Source: Channallabes apus (Eukaryota; Chordata; Actinopteri; Siluriformes; Clariidae). Taken from it: 64,000 bases of DNA. The stretch spans positions 19,522,151-19,586,150 of the forward strand of contig CM060118.1 in NCBI GenBank assembly GCA_030522415.1. The letters run 5' to 3'. Below, one piece after another: positions 26,561 through 40,342 of the stretch. A model generated the notes under the pieces. The model searched no databases, was not told the DNA's origin, and saw only the letters and a list, made by a program, of their open reading frames with translations. The translations under genes were made by a program, and so were the position numbers. The first letter of the stretch is position 1, and each line of letters opens with the position of its first letter.

Positions 26561-27150
26561 TGTTTGGGACTCAGCCCAACGCTCTTTTCGCTGATAAGAG
26601 CTAGTTTCCTATGTTTGTTTAGGGGAGGGACGTTACGTAATCCCATTGAAGCTTACCATTTATGGTTCGAGCCCAAATCCCAGGATGTGGAATGTGCCAC
26701 TCCCGACATCGAATTCCTGGCAGCGATAGGCAAGGGCAGATAGAAACATGCTAGACTGTGGGTCATATCCTGGACCTGACACAAGTTTAGACTAAAGAAA
26801 GTGAAATGGGAGATATACGTGATCTGTCTGGTCTGCATGCCTACATCCTTGTGCTGAATGTGAAAATGATATTCAGGAATGCAGGAGTGTCAGACTCTGG
26901 CCTCCGGGTGGGTTCAGTCCACAGAAATGTGTATATTGTTCCTGTCATAAAGCACCAAATTCAGCCCATGAAGACTTCCATGATTAGTTCAGGCAGGTGT
27001 GCAAGTGATGTAGAACCTTAAACAGCATTGCTTTGGCCTACCAGGACTGGATTCTGACACCACTGAGGGAACATGGCTTAGAGCTTTTCAATTCTACCAT
27101 TGTCCTGTACAATTTTATGTTTCCCAGCCTCACCTGATCATTTATGACAG
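26560..27150. other. Intergenic DNA, nothing recognised
   Basis: Open frames of 63 and 71 codons at 26552 and 26806 show no family resemblance. Confidence 0.5.
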
Positions 27151-27155
27151 ATCAA

Positions 27156-27600
27156 GTCAAGTCAAGTAGGCTTTTATTGTCGTTTTAACCTTACACTGTT
27201 CAATACACATTGAAATGAAACAATGTTCCACCAGGGCCAAGGTGCTATATACAGCAAATATTAACAAAACTATAGTAATTAACTCAGAACTATACAAAAA
27301 GACTCATAAAGTACACGTGTACAAATGTGCAAACAGCAACAAACACGAAACAACACAATACACTATGACCAGTACACAGAGCTGAATTGTGCAAATGAAT
27401 TTTCCATGCAGTAAGCATTTCTAACAACAGTTGCTAAATGGTGTTCATCTGAATCAGTGTGTGCATTTATCAGTCCAGTTCTAATGAATTGAGAAGTCAA
27501 ATGGCTTGTGTGAAGAAACTGTTACACAGTCTGCATGTGAGGGCCCGAATGCTTCCATACCTTTTGCCAGATCATTGAGATATGTACACATTTTCATGTA
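27156..27600. repeat. Dispersed fish repeat (AGTCAAGTAGGCTTTTATTG type)
   Basis: It starts AAGTCAAGTAGGCTTTTATT, followed by TTGAAATGAAACAATGTTCC and later ACAGTCTGCATGTGAGGGC. The order is recognisable from widespread fish interspersed repeats. Its class was not assigned. Confidence 0.6.
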
Positions 27601-27609
27601 CAAAAAGTC

Positions 27610-28330
27610 AAATTTTTCTTTCATGGCCGCACCAGTGAAAAGTGTGGACATATTTGGATTGATGTTTTAGAACACAACTGGAGATTTGAAAATAAAGAAA
27701 TAACACATATTAAGTAACAACAACAGCAGTGTTATTTTAAGACACAGAGGTCGGCTGTTCTAGATTAGTTCTTGCAACAACAGTATTGTCTATTGCATTT
27801 GCAAAACCCGTCCAGCACCATGATGAAACTGGCTCTCATGAGCTACCATCCCAGGAAAGCAAGACCAAAACATACCTCTGCTGCAGAAGAGAAGTTAATT
27901 TAGAGTTACCAGCCTCAAAAACCACCAATTAACAAGCAGCACCTCAGATTAGAGCCGTTAAGAGGTCTTTACAGAGCATAAGCAGCAGACACTTCTCAAT
28001 GACCTGTTCAAATGGGATTATTGCACATTGTCTTTTGACTTTTGACTAGTCAAGTATATTTGAAACTTTTACATTTCATCAGCTTAAATAAAATATCTCT
28101 TCTGTTAAAAATGCAATGCTCTCTCTCACATACCTGAGGCTCTGTAAACAAGAATCAAACATATAATCTGGACACCCACCAACTAACCAATCAGGACAAA
28201 GAGCTGTTGCGGCTTGCATGTCTAGTCATAAAGCTCCCTCAATTGCACTAGCATTGAGGTCTTGTAGCACAAATACCTGCCTGCACAAATGCATACAGTG
28301 TACTATTAACATGATGTATGTTACGAAGGA
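27610..28330. other. Intergenic DNA, nothing recognised
   Basis: No gene, RNA or classified element was supported. Confidence 0.45.
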
Positions 28331-28339
28331 GCTCTAGAA

Positions 28340-28590
28340 AACGCTAGACCACACAGCTCCAGGGTCTTGTGTTTGATCCTAATCTTGGGTTACTGACTGT
28401 GTGCAGTTTCATATGTTCTCCCCATGTCTGTATATGAGTTCCTTTTGGGTTCTTTAGTTATCCCCCAACGGTCTAAAAACATGTAGTTGGGTGAGACTGG
28501 CTATGCTAAATTAGTACTAGGTGTGAATGAATTTTGAAAGTGTGTGCATGGTGCTATGTGAAGAACTGGTATTCTGTAAGTCAATTCTTT
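28340..28590 (-). repeat. Dispersed CATTCATC-type repeat, reverse copy
   Basis: The complement of this stretch follows the order of the 17900-18096 copy (GGAGAACATATGAAACTGCA for the GAGAACATGCAAACTCC block), with many substitutions. Confidence 0.55.
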
Positions 28591-29035
28591 ACTACTAAGT
28601 CAACCAACTCTCCTCCACCATATAACAAAAATATAGTTTCAAATAGGTGATGGTGAAGTTTAACACATCCTTCCTCAAGACATATGAAGCCAACTATTAC
28701 AATGCTCCACATCCATTATCAAGGGGCAACATAAGACATTCAGGAGAAGTCAATACCTGCCCTCTTCCACATACATGAGCTCAATAGTGTTACGGTTATT
28801 ATGAGAGAAGCAAGAACATGTCATCTCTCCTACCCAGAGAACTTGACTCATTTTGTTTGGCTCCCACTCACAGCCAATCCTGTGATATTGTCAAAATCCA
28901 AACTCACAAACTCTTTTAAAGTTTTTATAGCAGCACTATATGCACATTAAAGGAAAGGACTGTATGTTTAATTTTTGACATTCAGCACATCTAGCTTTAG
29001 TTCATTCAACACAATCACTGACTAAATATGCAGGC

Positions 29036-29206
29036 CAGGGGTAGCTCAGTGGTTAAGGCATACAGTAGGACTTTGGCTCGAAAGGTCCCAGGTTCAAATC
29101 CCTCAACCAACCTGTTGGGCCCTTGAGCAACTGCTCAGATGTATGGTGAGATAAGAATGTAAGTCACTCTGGATAAGGGTGTCTGGTAAATGTAAATATT
29201 TAACAG
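29036..29206 (+). repeat. tRNA-derived SINE, second family
   Basis: GGGGTAGCTCAGTGGTTAAG and GGTCCCAGGTTCAAATCC are A- and B-box-like. The tail GTAAGTCACTCTGGATAAGG differs from the SINEs at 372, 15445 and 55068, so this is another family. Confidence 0.75.
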
Positions 29207-29354
29207 TCCATTATAAGCTGCATCAACTATGGTGGAGTATGAAAAAATGTAAACACTTCAAAGCAGTAGATTATCAAAATTGAAATATTTGAGAACATCT
29301 AAATTAGAATAAACAGTTAAGATGACGTGTGAATACCTGTTGCCTTAGAAAATA

Positions 29355-30153
29355 TACTCAGCAAAAAAAGAAGCGTCCCTTTTCAGGACTGTGTATTTCA
29401 ACAATAGTGTTGTACAAATCCAAATAACTTTACAGATCTTCATTGTAAAGGGTTTACACAATGTTTTCCATGCATGTTCAATTAACCATAATCAATTAAT
29501 TAACATGCACCTGTGAAATGGTCGTTAAGACCTTAAGTAGGCATTTAAGGTCACAGTTCTAAAAACGCAGGACACTAAAGAGACTCGTCTACCGACTGTG
29601 AAAAACACCCAGGGTCCCTGCTCATCTGCGTGAACGTGCATTAGGCATGCTGCAGGGAGGCATGAGGTTGATGCTGATGTGGCTAGGGCAATAAATTGCC
29701 ATGTCCGCACCGTGAGACGCCTAAGACAGCGCTACAGGGAGACAGGAAGGACAGCTGATCATCCTCGCAGTGGAAGACCACGTGTAACAGGATGTGCACA
29801 GGATGGGTACATCCGAATATCACACCTGCGTGACAGGTACAAGTGGCCACAACAACTGCCCGAGTCACACCAGGAACACACAATCCCTCCATCTCACAGC
29901 AAGAACTGACACATCTGGTCCAGTCCATGAGGAGGAGATGCACTGCAGTACTTCAAGCAGCTGGTGGCCACCAGATACTGACTGGTACTGACTGATTTTG
30001 AGCCTCCCTTCATTCAGGGACACATTGTGAAAGATTTTTAGTTTATGTCTTATAATGTTGACTCTTTTAGTGTTCATACAAATATTTATACATTAAGTTT
30101 ACTGAAAGTAAAAACAGTTGAAAGTCAGTGGACGTTTCTTTTTTTGCTGAGTG
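29355..30153 (+). mobile_element. Internally deleted Tc1-like transposon
   Basis: The ends ACTCAGCAAAAAAAGAAGCG (left) and the complement of CGTTTCTTTTTTTGCTGAGT (right) are inverted repeats, flanked by TA at 29353-29354 and 30154-30155. The plus strand keeps part of a transposase helix-turn-helix region at 29680-29790 (RTVRRLRQRYRETGRTADHP, then RSGRPRVTG). The catalytic domain is missing, so it is non-autonomous. Confidence 0.88.
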
Positions 30154-30159
30154 TATATT

Positions 30160-32200
30160 TTTCTTTTGCATCCTCCCTTTCATCATGTTTTCACATTCTT
30201 TCACAAATACAACAAAACAGTCCTACAAAAACTTTAATAAAAACAGGAAAAGAGACACATGAAAAAGTTTCGGTCCTTTTTCTAAGCATGGCATTGACCT
30301 TAAATTGTCCAAATAAGATTTGTTAGATTTTTAGTATCTTTTTTGCAGATCTTTTGACGTACATTACAATCAACCAAAACATAATATTTATTCAGCTAGC
30401 TACTGCCAGAATATCTGAAGAGGATTTTGTATAAAAAATTGGTTTGGATAGTATTTATTTTCCTAAAAGGAAACTAACTATGTACTGTATATTTGTATCC
30501 TTTCCTAAAAAGAAGGATACAAATATACATTGTGAATGTGATGTCCTTTTTAAACCAACAGAGGGCAGGTTCATCCTGTGCACTGTCATTAGCAGCTCTC
30601 ATAATAGTTTCATTTCCTACTCTCCTTTCCATTACAGTATAAAGAATAACAGAAAAAGCACATCAGCACTGCAGTAGAGTCTTAATGATGATCATTTAAG
30701 AATTTTACATTAGTTTAATTTAACAGTCCTGGTTCAGTTCTTTATTTGAATTAAATCCAAATACTGGTACTAGTTTGAGCAATAGATGAGTGTTGAATTC
30801 ATGGCAATCATTTGTATGTTGTGGAAGACACACAGTAGCAATATTTTCTTTTAAACATATGAGAGATCTTTGGAGTATGCTGTCTTCGACTATTTTGTTT
30901 GGTTAGGCAGGTGTACCTGTCATTGTGTTTCCGCTGTGAAAATGTGCACAGATGAAAAGCAGAAGTAAGCCATGTGACTCATGTGAAGAGTGAGAGGTTG
31001 TTCAACAGTAGCCTGTGCTCTGTTTGAATTTTGATCAGGCAAAACTCACTAGTGTGCTTCTATGTCACTAGCAGCCTTCAGAAAATATGTGGGTGTCCAG
31101 TCCATCGTCCTCAGTTATGATCTGGGATTCTATATTATGTATCATTCGTATATGATGTCAAAGTGTGAGAGTGAGTGTGGTTAGGGCTCTCGGTGACATT
31201 TTGAGTTGTGTTTACACCCACTTACTCCCACCCAGCCTCCCCAATGAGCTGTCTTTGACGCAAATGTGCTTGACCACGGTGTTAGCAGGTGTAGAGGGCA
31301 CATGTTCTCAGATGCTATCTAATACTAACTTAAGTTAAGAGCAGGTCTTGCCAATGAGTTCTTACTACCTCTGTACCTTTACATTCTCTTCTACATACCC
31401 CCTACCCTTGAAGTAAGTAACCAACACATATAATCGATTTGATAGATTTCTTTGCATTTGGCAACATTAATTAAATTTGGAGTACAGTTGAATATGGCCA
31501 GTTAAATTATGTTAAATTATATTTTTGAAAAAAGATCACCTTAACAATGTAAAATCCCAGGTCCAAACTTATATTCGATAGTATCGCAGATATAAACTTT
31601 CCTTATTACTTTCACTGTAGTTAGCAAATAATTTGTATTAGTTACTAAAAATAATAATAATATTGACTTAATAAGTTGTGACTTACAATGAATTCAATTG
31701 TAAAGTCCATCCCACACACCTATGATTAAATTGTAAAGCTTTCTGCAGATGAAACTTGTATGTTCAGAGAGTTTGAGGTACTTTTTGGAAAAAGGTTAAT
31801 AATAATGCTAATATCAATCTAATATCTCATCAGTTATTTCCAGCACATAGCACTCATTTACTGCTTCTGTAACTCTGACATAAATATTGTTAGTAGTTTA
31901 AACATACAAAGTGTCATGACTATACAGCGAAGTAAGTTTTGTCTTGTATAAATTACTGTCATGAAATTGAAAATAAAACAACGATAATGATTTGCAACTT
32001 TCTGGGATTTAATATTAAAAAATATATAAACAAAATAATATAAAGGTTTCACTGATGCCAAATGTTAAATTTAACTGTACTAAATGCTATGTTTTAAGTT
32101 TGCTTAAAATTTACATTAAAGTAAAATTAAAAGTTAAATAAAAGTTATATTAAAGCCTGTAAAGTTCTGATTAAATATCACACTGTCTGTTGGGTTCTAA
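30160..32200. other. Intergenic DNA, nothing recognised
   Basis: AT-rich with no supportable exon, RNA gene or classified element. Confidence 0.45.
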
Positions 32201-32209
32201 ACTAAAATT

Positions 32210-32440
32210 ATGATTCTGCACCAAAGTAGTGTGAAAAAAGGAACTGCTCATGATTCAGACCAACCCACTTCATCTCTGAAACATGACAGTACGAGCATGT
32301 ACGGCTGCCATTGAATCTCGCTTGCTTTTCTCCACCGGTGATGGAGGTGTCACAGTAGGCAGTATGCATGGAAAAACACCAAAAGAAAGTGCAAAAACCG
32401 CAAATTGCAACAGTACAGATTTGGCATTTCAGCACCACAC
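32210..32440 (-). pseudogene. Degraded fragment resembling a rel exon
   Basis: On minus, the stretch around 32340-32368 (CTGCCTACTGTGACACCTCC) matches rel exon 7 at 37247-37275 at about 24 of 26 positions and encodes TAYCDTSIT against PAYCDTSIT. Weaker similarity extends to both sides, for example VSEMKW against VSEPMEF at nearly the same distance. No splice sites are intact. It lies about 3.6 kb past the end of rel, on the same strand. A decayed partial duplication is the simplest reading. Confidence 0.5.
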
Positions 32441-32509
32441 CCCAAAGTTTCTATGGACCACAGAGCTCGAATCTTCATTTACAGTGATTTTGCCTCAATA
32501 AAATTATGT

Positions 32510-33124
32510 TAATTAAAGATTTGAACTGACATGAGAATATACCATATTGCAGTTTTTAGGGTCTGAGTTTTTTTCATTTAAAACTGAACTAAAGAGCCAC
32601 TATTCACAATGTATCACCTATAAAGATTCTTCAGGTTGTGTCTCTTAATGGATTACATTTTTAAGGATTCTCTGTAAAACCTTACAACATTCAGTAGTTA
32701 ATCCTATGAAAACTTGCTTACAAGGATAAAGCAGCTACTACAAATGAAGGAATGATTGAATAAATGAATGAGAACCCTTAATCAAATAATGGTTCTAAAG
32801 AAAGGTTGAGCTACTAGCAAGTAGGTTTATTAAATCTTATTATTTTCATACTTATTACTATATAACAGTTTTTCTACCCACAGTATTATATGATTTCATA
32901 ATAAAATTGTAAGTGTAAAAGTCAGCGCTTGGCATTACTTTGTAATTTCATTTTCTCTGTGTTTATTTAGTAACTATACCTACATTATATAGGGATTTTC
33001 CCTGCACTCTGTGATCTGAGATTCATTGTATGAGGTCAGCAGAAGCAGGAAAAGAGTCAGGCTGTATGTAATAACATTATTAACATATAGTAACATTACT
33101 TTCTACTACACCCTCTCCTGGGGT

Positions 33125-33199
<75 letters not shown>

Positions 33200-34800
33200 C
33201 TAGTCTGTCTCTAGACTAAAAATTATCTAAAATATTACTTTTCATCTTAAATTAGATTACTAGGCATACTTGTATATCACTACGTCTTGTCTTTAGTGTA
33301 TGAACTGATATATGGAAATAGAGCACTATGTGTTTTATACAAATTCAAAACACTATGAATAGTTTTGTAACCTGATCCTGTAACTTCCTCATTCCACTGG
33401 AGAGGGCTGAAACACACACCAAGCAGGTTTTTGAGGTGTACCATTAAATACTGGTGCGTGTGTGTGGGGGCTTGTGATGAAGGACAAAGGAGGAGCCTGA
33501 CTGGAACTGATAGACCTGATTATGATGATGTCTTGCCCTGGCAATGTTCCAGGGCAAATGTGTTATTTAAAACGTACAACAATAAATGTTCAGAAGACGC
33601 AAAAATCTCCGGTGCATGTCATTCACTAGCTGGTCTATGTAATATGATTACTAGCCTACTATTTAATTTTCCACTAGCTTTCCAAACTTCTTTCTCTTTC
33701 CGATGTGAACAATACAATAATGTTTTTTTTTTTTTGCAGTTTTTTTCATAATACTTCTCATAATATGTGGCTTTTCTCTTTAGACTAAACCTAGACTAAA
33801 AATAAGATCTTATCCTGAAAGAAAACCTGTGCCAAAATCTATTCAGGGTTCATCATCATGCCTTATCTGGGCTACATGTTTACTGCTGATAACATGAATT
33901 GTTCATTCACCTGAACAGTGTAGGGTAGGCAAAAGACAAGAAAGGAAATCCCATAGTGGCATCCTCGTCACCAAAACACCCCTCGCTCTCTGTCTTTCTT
34001 TCTTTGTATTTGTATGTGCTCTGCACATGGCTGAATTGTTTGCTGTTTGTGGTTTGGTATGCTACACTCTGACAGGAAGCTAAGATTTTAAACTGCAACT
34101 GTTCTTTGTGAAACAAAAAATGAGACTGTCATGCATCACGTGTACTGGCACCTGTTTAAAGAAATGCATGTTTTTTTAAGCAAGAACTATATTATCAATA
34201 ACTATATTTAACAAAATGACTACATGGTACATGACAATATTCATTATAAATAATTTCCTATATAAAATATTATCCTCCCTGTGTTGGATAATATAAACTT
34301 GACAAAATCTCAGAGTGGTGGTACCTAGGAGTCTAGGGTTCTGTGCTAGTGTCAAGAAGGTTGAGAGTTCATATCACAGTTCTATCAGTGTTGGCTCAAG
34401 TGTTCCCTCACTTGTAAGTCAATGTAGTGCAAATAGTATGGCAACCATTCATGTGTGTACCATACGATAAATACAATGATATACCCTACAAACACACAAT
34501 ATTAACACATGGAAAAACAGCCTTTTGTTTTTACAGTGAAGGCTTCAGGTAAGACTTCTTAACAATTCATTGTTGTTTTTTCCCCCTTTCTTTCTTTTGA
34601 CTTTCTACCAAACAAGACCATATCCCTAAAAGTTTAGGGATAGCATTTTAATCTAGACTAATCTAAAACCTTAAAAAAGAAGGGATTACGAGTGAGATTC
34701 ACTAAACCACATATCCAAATGCGCGTCGAAAACTGGTTCATAACATGTCAGATCCTGTTGCTGAGGGTTTGAGGAATGGAGTGTCATAAAAGAACAATTA
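32510..34800. other. Intergenic DNA with a (TA)n tract
   Basis: No gene was recognised. The main structure is the TA microsatellite listed separately. A possible old SINE-like segment lies near 34313-34400. Confidence 0.45.
33129..33195. repeat. (TA)n microsatellite, about 67 bases
   Basis: Pure alternating AT, which can extrude as a cruciform and often causes assembly and length errors. Confidence 0.97.
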
Positions 34801-35288
34801 CAAAGTCTGGAAAACTCTTCTGTCTCTACACGAGCTGATTTTTATTTTACTGCTGTATAACTTACAGATATAAGATATAACTATACAGAGTTAAGAATGT
34901 TTATCAAACAAAGGAAAAACAAAAAAAGTGAAAGAACTGTGATTGCTTCAAAGCTGTGATACAAACAATCCAGAATTGCAAAAGAGCTTAAGCAAATGGC
35001 CTAACCAAAATGCATCACATGTTACATCACATACCACTAGACATTGTTGCAAAGAAATTGTTGAAATAGAACCGTGCCAAATTCAATGACTCATTAAATG
35101 TCTATGCCAAATATGAACATAAACATGCTTATTAAAAAATTCTCGAGGACATCAGCACTACAAAGCAAGCCATTTGATTCCTATGCCAGCTACTTTCTGC
35201 TTTTTAGTTTTTTCTTGTCTGCACAGCAGGAAAAAAGTTCTTAATCAGTGCTATTTCATAAAAGGATACACAAAGAATATTTAATCAT

Positions 35289-35294
35289 TTTATT
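35289..35294 (-). terminator. Candidate poly(A) signal of rel
   Basis: TTTATT on plus gives AATAAA on minus about 700 bases after the rel stop codon. A second candidate lies at 34841-34846. The stretch between the stop and this site is presumed 3'UTR. Confidence 0.5.
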
Positions 35295-35995
35295 GTATAA
35301 AAATACAAAACATTACATTAGATTAAAAAAAGTCATATTGATTCCAATGTGAAGCTGAAACAAGCACATATACACCACAATCAACATATATAATCATTTC
35401 CAGTAAATAGTTATAAAAAAAACAACAAAAAAACAAAAAAAAAAAAAACCCATATCATTATGTATCATTTAAAGGCATAGCTTAGCTTCGATCATTTTTG
35501 AGAAGAATTAAGCCAGCATTTTGAGAACTTCAGACAGAATGTGTTTAATATGACATAGCCATTACACAGGGTCTGAGGGTCCCTGCATGTTCCAGAGAAC
35601 AGAATGACTTCCCCAAAATTGAGAAAGTTTGGACAGGTTTTCCAGGATTCTCAAAAATATGTTTATCAAAATCTATTTACATTTAATTGTTGGTACCTTT
35701 TCAATATAACAGTGGTGTTTGCAGTAATGGCTTTCGACGTCCAATAAGCTTACTGTTAGACAAATTTTTTATGGCAACAATTACTCAGGGATTACCTGTA
35801 CTGCTTACTACAGTATCATTCACTATAACCATAAACTCAATGGCTCAACAATGACTAATCTAAATTGTAAAGATTTAAGATTATTTCAGACAACATCCAA
35901 GCAAAGCGAAACTGTAAAAATATAGGTTCAGTTACTCACTCTAAAAACAACATACATATATTATTATCATCCATAGTTAAGAAAATATCATTCTC

Positions 35996-38900
35996 TTATT
36001 CGCCACCATATTGGCTATAGGGCCAGTAGGATTCTAGGACCATGCCAGTGTGGGGGTAGGATGTGTTCTGTGTGTTCCTTTGTCCTGATCCACTGGGTCT
36101 GCTGTCGGGTGCATTTATTATGGCCTCCTGATTGCTGCTGTTGTTCGGTTGATAGTTAAGCATGGTGTAAGACTGTGTGCAGTCGAAGATGGTGGAATTG
36201 TTAAGGTCCAGCATTGCCGATGTACTTTGCCCTTGAGGCTCTTGTTTTAAATTATGAGCTGTCTGAGGGCCTACTAGGCTATGAAGAAGTTCATTTCTAT
36301 CCTGACTATCGGAATATGTGTAATTCATATCCAACACCCCTGTGTTTGCAGCCCCATTCTGTGTTCCGGATGCTTGTGAGGGAGCAAAGTTATTCCAGAT
36401 GCTTTCACTAGTGGGCATGGTTTCTTTCCTGTGGAGAGGCTGCTGTGAATGCTCCAGCTGCTCCTGATGAGGCTGGGTGGCAGAAGCACCTTGAAGTTCA
36501 AGAAACTCCAGATCATTTGAACTCAGTAAGGGGAGGCCGTTTGTACCATCCCCAGAGGTGCTTAGAGAGGGAACTGAGTTAACCTGTGACATACCCACTT
36601 GATTACTGGCCCCATGGTTGCTGCTAGGACTAGGCCACTGACCTTGACCGAATGATACTTGAGCTGGAGATACTGAAGAGGCTGGCATCATAGGTTGAGG
36701 CTGATAGGTATTGTTGTACATGATTTGTTGATTTGGCCTCATTATACCATGATGAACAGGCTTTCCATAGGGATTCAGCTCTGTGAAAGATAAATTCATG
36801 CATGATAAGAGATAGACCAATGGAGAGTGATGTTTTATAAACATGAAAATATCGTAAAATGTTTTTGCAAATATTTCAGTTCCCCACCAGTTTTAATTCT
36901 TGGGTGCATCATAGGTGTTTGAGATGGTGCTTTTTTGACAGCAGGGTTAATCCTTCCAGGCATGAAACTGGGGAAGGACTTCATTAAAGTCTCAATTTTT
37001 CGCTTCTTTTCTCGACATCCATATGGATCTGAAAGAAACAGACATATCCCAAGCATGTGACAATGTGCAACAACTTTAATATAAATTATACACATTTTGC
37101 GTAAAACTGTAATGGTGGACATTCTGTATCAAGTGTGACATGAGAAAAAAATGTCTTACCTTTGTCATCAGGCAAGTATCTAAACTCCATTGGTTCGCTC
37201 ACTTCCTGGTCAGTGGGGCGCCGCAGCTGCATCTGAACAGTGACCGGAGATGTGATGGAGGTGTCGCAGTAGGCAGGCGTACGGAAAACGATAGCCACCT
37301 GCCTGTGCACATCTGCCTGGGAGAAGGACCCTCTAGCCTCCCAGGCCTGGGTGAAGAAGCGCACTTCTATATCATCTAGTGTGATGGAGCAAGCATGGAA
37401 GGATGAGTTGAATGATGACTCATGTAATAAAGTGTTACATGGTGGCATGAGAAAAACATGAGTCTATTATTTTTCAATGTATGACCATTACAGGAACAGT
37501 GCAGTGGAATGATACATAGATGAATGGGTAAAGGAGGAAAGTGATAGAAAATTAAACACTTTGGGAAAAGGTCAATGTCTTTCAATTGTTAATAATACAT
37601 CCAAAACAGTTTCTACCTTTTTGGACTTTGTCACAGAGCAGGAAGATCTCATCGCCGCCCTTTACACTGCCATTGTTTTTGTTTACGCGGCAGATGCGTA
37701 GCTCGGCGGTGTTTGGGGCACCTGCAGAAAAGCCAGAGAGTCCATTAAAATGACAAAACCATAAGATCAAAATACGAGAATAAACTTTGGTGTGACTTGG
37801 AATTCCAATCTCAGTTTCTGTTTTATTCTGAAGTGACAGTTATCCAACAAAGTATTGATATTTACAAATAGATTCCAGTTTGATTTATATATTCTGTTCC
37901 CTTAGTCTGTGAAAAGATGAAACCTAGATTGGTTAGCTTATTTGCTTCCAGTTGTTTTGCTCTGTTTTTGCTTTTTGTTCAGATATAATTTACTATGTAT
38001 AAATGCATGGTACATTAACGTGGCATACATAAATTCATTGGTGTGTCGCAACCTATTGGATTTGCCTCCAAAAGTGATTACTTCACTTGAGAATGATGAA
38101 ACAAATGGCTAATCTGGGCATGCCCCTTTTTAAATTCACAAACCTCAAAAATAAGCAGAACCTCAAAAATATCAAGCTTTTTGCCATGAAATGCCATGAG
38201 TGAATGATTATAAACCAGAACCTGTCAGTCTGCTTTATACTTTAATGTGAGGGTGGGGCTGTGTCACAGTTCCTCTTTAAGTGTTTAAAGTGTATTAAAG
38301 TATCTATTTTAGGGAAGTGTTTCTTAGTTACACTTGTTCATGCGCTGTCAATGACCACAACAAAAAGAACTCACATCACAGGTATTACACACACACAACA
38401 CATTTTCATTGGCTCTATCTTGCATTGCATTACCCAACATGACACTGGTCCATAAAGCCCTCTAAAGAGTGATTTCCGCTTATACACGGTACTCACACTA
38501 CCTAGCAGCTCAGGAAGTGCTAAATGGGGCCATACTTACTTCCTGTAATATGATAAGTCCCATTTACAGCTCTGTGAATTCTAACCCAATAAACATGTTG
38601 AAATTCTTCATGATTATGTACATTTAAAGGCATCATCATTAAGTAATCAAGAACACAAAGTTCACCTTGCTTCATTCGAACCCTTTATTTTTTTATACAA
38701 CATTTTGTTGCTGCTCCTTAACCTGTCCGTAACTTTTGTTGAGCAGACTCACTGAGGTTTTGTTTTTGCCATATTTCTAGATTCTCTGTGACAAATTTGG
38801 TCTATTATTTTTTTATAACCAATCCATGATCGATAATTTTTCACAGTTCACTCCCAAACTTGTTTTGATGGCTCATTGTCTATGTGATGCTGTATTTACT

Positions 38901-40258
38901 ATATACTGCATTTACTATATCAAAGATGATTTGTGACTTTAATTCATAAACTGCTCACGATTGAACTACATTAAACTCAGCTCAACTTATGTAACTTCTG
39001 ATGGCATCTGGTTGCACCAGAACTAATTACCTCCTTTTACAGCAATGCGGGTGAATACTTAAGTTTTTTTTTTATCTGCAAATAATTTAGCTTGTTGATG
39101 ATATTGATTTTTTCTTCCACTTCAATTATATAACCTGTTTTGTATACATTCATTGAATATAATCTCATTTAAGGATTCTAGGTTCTAAGTTGTAATATGC
39201 TGAAATATGGAAAAGTGGGGTGCACAGGGGTGAATACTTATGCAAAGCAAATTTAATTTATTTAAATTTCACAGCAGACTAATTGCTTTAACAAGTGATA
39301 ATGAAAATTTTAACAAATCTATCATGATCTACAGGAGATGGGTTTTGTGGCAACTCACGGTTGTCATAGATGGGATTGGATGTGATCGGTGACAGCGCAA
39401 TGCTGTAGCACCCAGTTGAATCTTGTAAAAAGACCTGGAAACATAGACGCACCACGTTCAAGTCGTATTCCTCCGTCTGCAAGAGTTGCTCCCGAGGAAC
39501 TGCACAACCAAATACACACAGACCGAACAAGTTTGTTAGTATGCATCACTTTTACACTCGTGTATAATCTCACTACTCTAAAAGTCAGAGGTGACGGAAG
39601 GAATGAAAAAAAGAACAGCACCAGATTCAGGGTGGAGTCATGTGATAGACCAAAAATTTTATTCATTCAAAGTCTGATTATCTCGAAAATATCAGAGTGA
39701 CGCTCTTTCTACGTCATACTGCTGCAAACGCTACTCAGCGGTATCCCCGGGTAAGTCACTGATGTGCCCACGCACATCTACAAATGAAGACACTCTCACA
39801 CTATACAAAATGCGTGTGAAGTTGTTTCTGAGTGCGTGCACACATGCCCACTCATTCTCTCTTTCAGGAGAGCGCTCACAGTGGACTACCCCGCCCACGG
39901 GCAGTGTGACGTGCGGCTGACAACCGAGGTGAGGTCACAGCAGGTGGAAATATCACAGAGAACCAAAAATCAAGAAAGCTCTGAGGATAGATGACGACTC
40001 TGCTGTGAAGAGGCTGCTAACCTGACGTTAGGAGCACAGCCTCTGCTTAAACCACAAGGCCTCAAAGAGGAAAAAGAAATGAGAGGGAGAGGTGGATAGA
40101 TATAGAAACGGAGAGTGTAGAACACACAGAAGGAGAAACAGATAGAAAGATGACTTTGTAGACACACTGATACATGAGAGTGGGTAGGAGGTGTGAGTGG
40201 GTGTAGAGTCAGAGGCAGAGTGTGAAAATGAGGAGGTGATGTGCGTGCACCGTTTTGC

Positions 40259-40342
<84 letters not shown>

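Noticed and set aside
33129..33195. Origin or regulatory cruciform
   Set aside because: Simple (TA)n microsatellite; nothing beyond the repeat supports a function.
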